NCBI GenBank assembly: GCA_012727955.1
Contig: JAAYGB010000014.1
Location: 20,679-84,678, forward strand
Reading direction: 5' to 3'
Source of the DNA: Bacillota bacterium
GTDB taxonomy: Bacteria > Bacillota > Limnochordia > DTU087 > JAAYGB01
DNA length: 64,000 nt
Shown here: piece after piece, positions 26,322-33,308 of the stretch
Position numbering within the stretch: the stretch's first letter is position 1
How the letters are laid out: every line of letters begins with the position of its first letter
Notes under the pieces: generated by a model
What the model was told of the DNA's origin: nothing
Database searches by the model: none
What the model saw: the letters and a program-made list of their open reading frames with translations, nothing else
Program-made: the position numbers and the translations under genes

Positions 26322-26351
26322 TTGACAAAGTGCCGTCGGCTGTGCTATAAT
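26322..26351 (+). promoter_or_regulatory. Strong sigma-A promoter of veg
   Basis: TTGACA (26322-26327), 18-base spacer, TATAAT (26346-26351): both hexamers match consensus exactly. An A/T-rich UP-like stretch lies directly upstream (26309-26321). The veg promoter of B. subtilis is likewise one of its strongest. Confidence 0.9.
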
Positions 26352-26380
26352 ACTAGTATCTCAGGTAAGAAGGTGATATT

Positions 26381-26656
26381 GTGGCAACGCCAAAGGTTAA
26401 CTCGTTGGCGGACATCAAGGAAGCCTTTGATGCCAACGTTGGGAAAAGGATTCACCTTCGGGCCAACAGAGGACGCCGGAAGGTAATTGAGGCCGACGGA
26501 GTGTTGGAAAAGACCTATCCTAAGGTATTCGTAGTTCGGCTAGACAAGAGTAATGCAGTCAGGCGTATGTCATATACCTATGCCGATGTTCTAACCGAAA
26601 CGGTGGAGATAACCTTTCACGATGATGACGAGGCAGTAGGTGCTGTGGGATCTTAA
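26381..26656 (+). CDS. veg: Veg protein (DUF1021)
   Basis: A 91-residue Veg homologue with the SH3-like family pattern ([50 protein letters not shown]). In B. subtilis Veg is abundant in vegetative cells and has been linked to biofilm gene control. GTG start behind aaggtgat. It has its own strong promoter and terminator, so it is a single-gene unit between two apparently inactive wall-enzyme genes. Confidence 0.93.
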   Translation: MATPKVNSLADIKEAFDANVGKRIHLRANRGRRKVIEADGVLEKTYPKVFVVRLDKSNAVRRMSYTYADVLTETVEITFHDDDEAVGAVGS

Positions 26657-26741
26657 CCCACAATCCCTCGGATGCTTGTCATTTCCCTTTCATAAGTTTA
26701 TCTGTCACGGTACTGCCGATGATCTGCCGGCCAGCTAATTG

Positions 26742-26768
26742 AGCCGGTAGGTTGCCGGCTATTTTTTT
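26742..26768 (+). terminator. Rho-independent terminator after veg
   Basis: AGCCGG (26742-26747) pairs with CCGGCT (26755-26760), followed by ATTTTTTT. Confidence 0.88.
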
Positions 26769-26831
26769 ACCCTTTTACCGGACTAATTGACCGAGCCCCT
26801 GGCATAGATATGCCTTAGGGGTGAGAGGAGT

Positions 26832-28034
26832 ATGGGCTGGTTCCCAAAGCAAGGTGCAAGGAGTCGGTGGCCCATCACCGCCAAGGTGCTGCGGGTGGGC
26901 AGCAAGGGCGCCCGGGTCAAAGCCCTGCAAAGTTTACTGGCGGACCTGGGGCTGTATCATCAGGACCCCGATGGTGTCTTTGGGTACTTAACCGAGGATG
27001 CTGTCCAGGCACTACAGCGGCGCTTTGGTCTGCGGGTCGATGGGATAGCCGGGCCCATGGTCCATCGCCTGCTGCATCATCCCATTACTTCCCAGGGCCT
27101 GGATTTTCACTGGCTCCTGGGTTCCCTGCCGGAACCAGAGCCCAGGCTGTATCCCCTGGATTTTGGCGAGGAGAAGGCCTTGACGGCCCTTACCTACCGG
27201 TGGTGGCCCCTGGATGGGGAGAATTCCGGGCCTAGGGCACCTTCGGAGCTGGTCACCAAGGTGGCTGAGGCCTATGGAGCTCGCCTGTTACCCACCATTG
27301 GCCTACCTTCGCCCCTGGCCCAAGAGGAGGACAGTCAGGCCAATCTGGTGGAAGCCCTAGCCCAGCGGGAGACCTATCCCCGCTTGCGACGGGCCATTGC
27401 CGACCAGTGCAAGAGGGATGACATCTGCGGCTTTCTCCTTCGAATTGGTCAAGTTCCACCGGCTCTGAACTCGAGGGTAATTAGGCTGCTGCGTTTTGCC
27501 GCGGGCGAGGCCCACAAGCACAAGAAACTCCTGTTCCTGGTGGCTCCCCATTGGAGCCAACCGAGAAAGGGCGCCTGGGGCCTGGATTGGCAGGGGCTGG
27601 GGGAGTTGGTCCACTATATCGTGCTGGAGGTTCCTCCACCGGAGAGTCCCGCCAGTCTCCTTTCCCTAGAGGAACTGACTGGGGCATTGCAGCGCTGGCT
27701 GCGGGTGGTACCGGCCTGGCAGCTGATTCAGCATCTTCCGATGGGAGGGATTCTGGGTGGCGGCCAGCGAGTCAGTTACAACGAAGTGCGCACCCTAGCC
27801 TACCGCAGTCAAGCTATGGTTACCAGGGATCCCATCCACCACAGCCTCACCTTCTCCTATCGAGAGGGCGAAGAGCTGGTGGAGGCCTGGTATGAAAACA
27901 ACGAAACCATCAAGGGGAAACTGGCGGTGATCCGTCGGGCCAAACTGGCGGGAATCTACCTGTCTCCCCTGGGCTATGAAGCCAATGGGATCTGGCCGCT
28001 GCTCAAGGAGGAGATGTCCATCGGCCAGTACTAA
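26832..28034 (+). CDS. Peptidoglycan-binding domain fused to GH18-like fold lacking catalytic acids (probable pseudoenzyme)
   Basis: A 400-residue protein. Residues about 17-80 are a PG_binding_1 domain (VGSKGARVKALQSLLADLGLY, DGVFGYLTEDAVQALQ). The rest resembles the glycoside hydrolase 18 barrel of spore cortex enzymes of the YaaH/SleL type, ending in the characteristic WYENNETIKGKLAVIRRAKL and GIYLSPLGYEANGIW. The GH18 signature DGxDxDxE maps to C199-GFLLRI-G206, so every catalytic acid, including the proton donor, is replaced. No signal peptide is seen, as in mother-cell-made spore proteins. Binding to cortex without cleavage is inferred. Start ATG behind gagagga. Confidence 0.75.
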   Translation: MGWFPKQGARSRWPITAKVLRVGSKGARVKALQSLLADLGLYHQDPDGVFGYLTEDAVQALQRRFGLRVDGIAGPMVHRLLHHPITSQGLDFHWLLGSLPEPEPRLYPLDFGEEKALTALTYRWWPLDGENSGPRAPSELVTKVAEAYGARLLPTIGLPSPLAQEEDSQANLVEALAQRETYPRLRRAIADQCKRDDICGFLLRIGQVPPALNSRVIRLLRFAAGEAHKHKKLLFLVAPHWSQPRKGAWGLDWQGLGELVHYIVLEVPPPESPASLLSLEELTGALQRWLRVVPAWQLIQHLPMGGILGGGQRVSYNEVRTLAYRSQAMVTRDPIHHSLTFSYREGEELVEAWYENNETIKGKLAVIRRAKLAGIYLSPLGYEANGIWPLLKEEMSIGQY

Positions 28035-28138
28035 CTTTTCTTCCCGTTTAAGACAAGAAATGCAAGGGACAGACATATACATTGGTGTGAGTACCCAAAC
28101 TTTGTGTCACAGGGCCTGCTGGGGAAAGGGGGAGTTGC

Positions 28139-29770
28139 ATGTCCATCAAACTGACAGAAGAGCTGCTTCAGCTTGAGGCTCATGTCGGACAGAACAAAGG
28201 TCAGGTAATCACCGAAGGCGCCCTAGTACTGCCGGCCAACAAACCAGGGATTGCCGAGATCGTCAAAGTGATTGCAAAACCCCGGGCAGAGATGATTCAG
28301 GTGGAAGAGGACTGTGTAGTGGCTGAAGGGCTGTTGCAGGTCACTCTCATTTACTTGAAGTCGCCCGACGAAGATGGTTTGTCCGGTTATGAATCCGTTA
28401 CCTGGGAGAGAGTTCTACCCTTCTCCCACCTCTTTGAAATTCCCGGAGTACAGCCGGGGATGAAGGCCGAGGTTGAGTTTGAACTCCAGGAACCAACTCT
28501 GGATATCAGCGGGGATGGGCGCTCTGTTCAGGCGGAGTGGTTGGTCGATGGCTTTGCTAAGGTCACCAACAGGTACAGCGCCTGGGTGGTCACCAATGCC
28601 CTGTCCACCGCATCTCGGCGGTTGGACGTGGATGTGGAGACCGTCAAGGTGCAGGAGGTCTTAGGTTGGGCCGAGGGGCGCTTTGAGGTGGGCGAGACGG
28701 TGGCAGTAGCCAATCGAGGTCCCGCCATCGATCAGGTCTTTTACGCCGAAGCACAGCCGGTGGTCCGCTCCGCTCGGTGTCGGGAAGAAGAGGTCGCGGT
28801 CACCGGAAGCGTTACCCTGGAGATTCTCTATCGCCCTGAGGGCGAGGAGACGGTGCGCCTGCTGAAGTGGGAGGATGCTCTGCGCTTTGAGCAGGTGTTG
28901 GATCTGGCCGGGGCTAAGCCGGGCAGTCAACCCATCGTCGATGTGAGGGTCACGGATCTCTATACCCGACCGGTGGTCGGTGGTACCGGCTTGGAGGTTC
29001 AGGTTCACCTGGCTTTGGAGGTCAAGGTGGTCCACAGTCGTTCGATCAATCTGGTGGAGTCCATCGCTGCCGACAGAGAGGGGCCGGCTATCGCCTGTCG
29101 TCGCGAGGAGATACGTCTGGAGCAGCACATCGGTAGGGCCAATCGCTATGTTGACAGCAAGTTTACCATTGAGGTGCCGGAATCCAAACCACCGGTCAAC
29201 CGGATTATTTCCTTCCAGGGAAGGGCTAAGGTCGCAGACGTCACCATGGAGGGAAGCCGGATCACCGTCACCGGATTTGTGGACGTGGAGATGCTCTATG
29301 AGGGCCACGTGGACTTAGATGCCCCGCCGGTGTACTTTGCCCAGTGGGGGAATGCCGCGGCCTTCGAAACGCTGTTGGAGATTCCCGGCGCGGAGTCGGG
29401 AATGGATGTGCAGGTTGATGTTGAAGTCGCAGAGCTGATCCCCGACTTGATTAACCGGGAAACCTGTGAGGTCCATGGGCAGGTGAACATCGAGGCCCAG
29501 GTAGTGGAGGTCATCGAGCGGGAGGTTGTCGCGGAGGCCGTGGAGGTTAAGACCACCAAGGGACGGCCACCTTCCTACGTCTGTGTCAGGGTCCAACCGG
29601 AGGATACCCTCTGGAAGATTGCCGCCCGGTACGGCAGTACCGTGGAGCTGCTGCTCAATTACAACCCTGGACTGGGGGATGTGGAGCAGGAGGGCTTTTT
29701 GCCCATCGGGATGCGGTTGTTTATCCCCAGGCAAACCCAGCCCCAGGACAGCCTAGAGGAAGCTAACTAA
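28139..29770 (+). CDS. SPOCS (DUF3794) repeat protein with C-terminal LysM domain
   Basis: A 543-residue protein with three SPOCS/DUF3794 modules (roughly residues 30-150, 185-290 and 330-440; each shows a conserved pattern ending in an FxxxLEIPGxxPG-like loop, e.g. FEIPGVQPGM and LEIPGAESGM) and a LysM domain at about 487-530 (VQPEDTLWKIAARYGSTVELLLNYNP). This architecture is seen in spore coat or cortex morphogenetic proteins such as SpoVID relatives. LysM would anchor it to peptidoglycan and the SPOCS parts to coat proteins. ATG with aaaggggg upstream. It follows the GH18-fold gene by 104 bases. Confidence 0.9.
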   Translation: MSIKLTEELLQLEAHVGQNKGQVITEGALVLPANKPGIAEIVKVIAKPRAEMIQVEEDCVVAEGLLQVTLIYLKSPDEDGLSGYESVTWERVLPFSHLFEIPGVQPGMKAEVEFELQEPTLDISGDGRSVQAEWLVDGFAKVTNRYSAWVVTNALSTASRRLDVDVETVKVQEVLGWAEGRFEVGETVAVANRGPAIDQVFYAEAQPVVRSARCREEEVAVTGSVTLEILYRPEGEETVRLLKWEDALRFEQVLDLAGAKPGSQPIVDVRVTDLYTRPVVGGTGLEVQVHLALEVKVVHSRSINLVESIAADREGPAIACRREEIRLEQHIGRANRYVDSKFTIEVPESKPPVNRIISFQGRAKVADVTMEGSRITVTGFVDVEMLYEGHVDLDAPPVYFAQWGNAAAFETLLEIPGAESGMDVQVDVEVAELIPDLINRETCEVHGQVNIEAQVVEVIEREVVAEAVEVKTTKGRPPSYVCVRVQPEDTLWKIAARYGSTVELLLNYNPGLGDVEQEGFLPIGMRLFIPRQTQPQDSLEEAN

Positions 29771-29771
29771 G

Positions 29772-29822
29772 AAACCGACGAGATAAGTGGGCCGCCATCG
29801 GAGCGGCCCATTGTCGGTTTGT
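29772..29822 (+). terminator. Two-tier terminator after the SPOCS-LysM gene
   Basis: AAACCGAC (29772-29779) pairs with GTCGGTTT (29813-29820), and GGGCCGC (29789-29795) with GCGGCCC (29803-29809) inside it. T-rich sequence follows. Confidence 0.7.
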
Positions 29823-29919
29823 CCCGTTGTTCCTTGCCAAATTAGCATATATTTGCCTGGGACCGGCTATGATAACAATGTAAACTACGAGGAGACTAGT
29901 GTTGGGAGGGGTACCCTGG

Positions 29920-31050
29920 ATGAACATTTCGCAAGAAGAGCATTCGCAACAGTTGCAGATCCCAGGCAACGCCAATCGGATGTACACCGCGGAGGAAGAT
30001 CAAGAGATTTTAGATCATTGGTGGGACCGGTCTGCACGCCCTGATTTGTGTCGTCGCTTGGGGAGAACCAAAGCCGCATTGGCCCAGCGCTTCTACGCGA
30101 TCATCAAGGAGAAGGGGATCTCCCCGGAGGAGTATCGCCGTCAGATGCGGGCCCGAGCACAGGCTCAAGCCCAAGCCGCCCAGGGGACAGTACCCAGCAA
30201 GTCCGAGGAGAGAAAGGGACAAGAGACCCCCTGGACCCGGGAGGGGGAAATGCGGCTTTGGCGGTTAACCCGGGCGGGAATGAGCCTAGAGGAGATCAGT
30301 GCGGAATTAGGTAGGTCTGTACCTGACTGCATGGCCAAGCTGGCGGAGCTGAAGCGGGAAAATGAAGCCTATCTCAAGGTCCAATCGGAAGGTCCCGAGG
30401 AGCTGTTCTTCACCGATCCCCAGGCTGCAGAGCCCATGGGAATTGTGGAGGTACCAGTGGCAGAACGAGAAAAGGTCCCTGCCACGGGACAAGCAGAGCC
30501 CGTAGAAGTTGGCGCAGAAGAGCGCAGCATGGAAGAACACAGTACCGATGCTGCAGCTCTTGGCCTGCAAGAGGAGCTAGATGACAGCCAGGAAAACGAT
30601 ACTTTCACCGAGGACAGTGACAGTGACGAGGATATTTTCGAGGCCCTGAAGCGCTTTCCCCGGCAGCTGCGCAGGCTAACCAGCCGGATGGACCAGCTGG
30701 AGCTGGATTACCAGATGCTCCGGGAAAAGATGGAGTTTGTCCTTGAGGAACTGGGCACCGGGATTCAAAGGACCGGTGGAATTATCTCGGAGCACAAGGC
30801 GGAGTTTACCACCTTCCAGAAACTGAAGGAAGAAAACCATCGCCTGCGGGAGCAGCTGGGAGAGCTTGAGGAGCAGATGGAAAGGGAAAAGCAGGAGCTG
30901 CGCAAGACCTATCAAGAGGTGGACTTCTGGCTAGGGGAGTTCTTGAAGCTGCGCAAGATTGAAAAGGTAGCCAGCCTCAGCGATTTTATTCCCAAACTGA
31001 AGTATTCCTACGATCGCTTCGGGGTTCTACTCAACATCGCCAGAGACTAG
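29920..31050 (+). CDS. Myb/SANT-like DNA-binding protein with coiled-coil tail (RsfA-like)
   Basis: A 376-residue protein with two Myb/SANT-like helical domains: residues about 18-65 (MYTAEEDQEILDHWWDRS, then LGRTKAALAQRFYAII) and about 105-150 (WTREGEMRLWRLTRAGMSLEEISAELGRS). An acidic linker follows, then a long coiled coil (about 250-345). The layout recalls the RsfA/YlbO prespore regulators, though the match is in style rather than clear identity. ATG 29920 has ggagg 10 bases upstream; a GTG at 29899 adds seven residues but its ribosome site is only 4 bases away. Probably a sporulation regulator or chromatin-type protein. Confidence 0.65.
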   Translation: MNISQEEHSQQLQIPGNANRMYTAEEDQEILDHWWDRSARPDLCRRLGRTKAALAQRFYAIIKEKGISPEEYRRQMRARAQAQAQAAQGTVPSKSEERKGQETPWTREGEMRLWRLTRAGMSLEEISAELGRSVPDCMAKLAELKRENEAYLKVQSEGPEELFFTDPQAAEPMGIVEVPVAEREKVPATGQAEPVEVGAEERSMEEHSTDAAALGLQEELDDSQENDTFTEDSDSDEDIFEALKRFPRQLRRLTSRMDQLELDYQMLREKMEFVLEELGTGIQRTGGIISEHKAEFTTFQKLKEENHRLREQLGELEEQMEREKQELRKTYQEVDFWLGEFLKLRKIEKVASLSDFIPKLKYSYDRFGVLLNIARD

Positions 31051-31064
31051 CAGATGGTTGACGT

Positions 31065-31090
31065 GCCGGCAGGAGCCGGCTTTCTTTCTG
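31065..31090 (+). terminator. Rho-independent terminator after the Myb-like gene
   Basis: GCCGGC (31065-31070) pairs with GCCGGC (31075-31080) around an AGGA loop, followed by TTTCTTTCTG. Confidence 0.8.
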
Positions 31091-31239
31091 TCAGGGCAGG
31101 GTGCAGCTGCAGTTTTGCCGAAAACTAAATGGTTAACTATTTCCCAATTATTGGACCCAAGCCTGCAGCGGAAAAAGGGGGGAGTAGGGGCTAATTGGCA
31201 AGCTGTAGGAGACATACTAACTGAGGGAGCGTGAAACCT

Positions 31240-32424
31240 GTGAAGAGAATTTGTCATCTTCTGATCTGTTTTCTTTTCATACCTTTACTCTTCGCGACGA
31301 CGGCCTTGGCCCAGGCGCAGCCCAGCTTTGATGTCGATGCGCCGGTGGCCATGCTGATGGTGCCCAAGACCGGTCAGATCCTCTATGCCAAGGAGGTGGA
31401 CAGGCAGCTGCCGCCGGCCAGTATCGCCAAGGTAATGACGATGCTTTTGGCCATGGAGGCTGTGGAGGAGGGGCGGGTGAGCCTCGAGGATGAGGTACGG
31501 GTCAGTGCCTTTGCCGAGAGCATGGGCGGGTCCCAGGTGTGGCTCGTCGCGGGAGAGGTCTTTACCCTGGAGGAGCTGATGCGGGCCATTGCAATTCCCT
31601 CTGCCAACGACGCGGCCGTGGCGGTAGCAGAGCATGTTTACGGCAGTGTGGGAGCCTTTGTCGATGCGATGAATGCCAAGGCCCGGGCATTGGGTATGAA
31701 TAACACTGTATTCACCAACGTCACCGGATTACCGCCGGAGGATGGGCAACAGCCAACGATGACCACCGCTAGGGATATCTCCATCATGGCCAGAGAGCTG
31801 CTGAAATACCCTAAGGTTTTGGAGTGGACTTCCATCCCCTATGCGATTTTTCGGGAGAATCCCCTAACGGCATTATGGAATACTAACAAACTGATTGGGT
31901 CCTATGAAGGAGCCGATGGCCTCAAAACCGGGTATACCCGGGAAGCGGGATATTGTCTCGTGGGGACTGCCCAGCGCAACGGTCTGCGACTGTTGTCCAT
32001 CGTGATGCAAACGGAGTCGGATCTGGAGCGGCAGCTGCAGTCGGCACGGCTGTTGGATTACGGTTTTCGGGCCTTTGTACCGATGACGGTGGTCAAAAAG
32101 GGCGAGGCCCTTGGAACCATTGCCGTGGAGAATGCCGCCCGGGAACAGGTACCGGTGGTGGCACAGCAGGAACTGGAGGTTCTCGTCCTCAGTGGACGGC
32201 AGGGTGAGGTGGTCACTGAGCTGGTGCCCAACACCGAGCTGTCGGCACCCATTGCCAAGGGTGACGTGCTCGGCACCTACCGAGCGGTGCTCGATGGTGA
32301 GGTAGTCAGTGAAGTTCCTGCCGTAGCAGAGGAAGATATTGCCGTGGCCAGCTGGTTTGTCCGGTTGTGGCGCTGGGTGCGGGATCTCATCCTTGGTCTA
32401 GTTGCTTCCCTGCGGGATCGGTAG
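31240..32424 (+). CDS. dacF: D-alanyl-D-alanine carboxypeptidase (DacF/PBP5 family)
   Basis: A 394-residue penicillin-binding protein that trims the terminal D-alanine from peptidoglycan stems. Signal peptide at residues 1-25 (LLICFLFIPLLFATTALAQ); serine peptidase motifs S61-I-A-K64, S121-A-N123 and K229-T-G231 are all present; a C-terminal PBP5-type beta domain ends in an amphipathic helix (WFVRLWRWVRDLILGLVASL) for membrane attachment. GTG 31240 is preferred because gaggga lies about 11 bases before it and only 2 before GTG 31231. In spore formers this family controls cross-linking of cell and cortex wall. Confidence 0.95.
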   Translation: MKRICHLLICFLFIPLLFATTALAQAQPSFDVDAPVAMLMVPKTGQILYAKEVDRQLPPASIAKVMTMLLAMEAVEEGRVSLEDEVRVSAFAESMGGSQVWLVAGEVFTLEELMRAIAIPSANDAAVAVAEHVYGSVGAFVDAMNAKARALGMNNTVFTNVTGLPPEDGQQPTMTTARDISIMARELLKYPKVLEWTSIPYAIFRENPLTALWNTNKLIGSYEGADGLKTGYTREAGYCLVGTAQRNGLRLLSIVMQTESDLERQLQSARLLDYGFRAFVPMTVVKKGEALGTIAVENAAREQVPVVAQQELEVLVLSGRQGEVVTELVPNTELSAPIAKGDVLGTYRAVLDGEVVSEVPAVAEEDIAVASWFVRLWRWVRDLILGLVASLRDR

Positions 32425-32448
32425 TAACGGCTCCAGTAGTGGAGTGTG

Positions 32449-33261
32449 ATGGGGTTAATGGGAGAAAAGGTTAGAGGCAATTTGCTGATTATCGGGGGGG
32501 CTGAGGACAAATCCGGCAACAAGGAAGTCCTCGCCCACCTGGCGGAGCAAATCAGGGACAAGGGTCCCCTTGTGTTGGTCACTACGGCCAGCACCGTGGG
32601 AGCTAAGGTAGCCCAGGGGTATCGGGCTGCATTTGCTGCCTTGCATGTGGACATGGAAGTGCTTCCCCTGCACAGTCGGGAGGCAGCCAACGCCGGCGGC
32701 GCAGAGTCTGCCCTAGAGCAGGCTGGTGCCGTTTTTTTCTCTGGGGGAGACCAACTGCGTCTCACCAGCATTCTCGGCGGCACCAGGTTTTATCAGCTGC
32801 TCCATGAGCGCTTCGCCGAGGGTCTTCTGATCGCCGGGACCAGTGCCGGCGCGGCGGCGATGAGCGATACCATGATCATCGACGGCGAAGACGATGAGTC
32901 CCCCGCCAAGGGGAATCTTTCGATGGCTCCCGGGATGGGCTTTTTGGAAGAGGCAGTGGTGGATCAACACTTTGCCCAGCGGGGTCGCATCGGGCGTCTG
33001 GTCACCGTGGTGGCCCAAAATCCCCATATTCTCGGGATCGGGGTTGACGAAAACACCGCGATTCATATCACCAGCGATGGTTTCGCCCAGGTGATCGGGG
33101 CCAATACGGTGACTATTATCGATGGGAGCAAAGCCACCTTGACCAATGTCAGTGATGGGACTAGGGATGGCCCCATTGCCATCGGGAATTTGACCTTGCA
33201 TATTCTCAGTCATGGATATCGGTTTGACTTGAGTACCAGGATGCCATTAGCTGCGGAATAA
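32449..33261 (+). CDS. cphB: Cyanophycinase
   Basis: A 270-residue serine peptidase of the S51 family. It cleaves the storage polymer cyanophycin (multi-L-arginyl-poly-L-aspartate) to beta-Asp-Arg dipeptides. Visible are LLIIGGAEDKSGNKEVL, the nucleophile S132 in IAGTSAGAAAMSD, FFSGGDQLRLTSIL and VDQHFAQRGRIGRLV. No signal peptide, so intracellular. It is 24 bases behind dacF and 47 before cphA, so polymer breakdown and synthesis are probably cotranscribed. The ATG at 32449 is chosen; GTG 32446 and ATG 32458 are close alternatives. Confidence 0.95.
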   Translation: MGLMGEKVRGNLLIIGGAEDKSGNKEVLAHLAEQIRDKGPLVLVTTASTVGAKVAQGYRAAFAALHVDMEVLPLHSREAANAGGAESALEQAGAVFFSGGDQLRLTSILGGTRFYQLLHERFAEGLLIAGTSAGAAAMSDTMIIDGEDDESPAKGNLSMAPGMGFLEEAVVDQHFAQRGRIGRLVTVVAQNPHILGIGVDENTAIHITSDGFAQVIGANTVTIIDGSKATLTNVSDGTRDGPIAIGNLTLHILSHGYRFDLSTRMPLAAE

Positions 33262-33308
33262 GAAAGGGATTCGGCTGATGTAATTGCAGCCGAGGAGGTT
33301 ATTGTACC

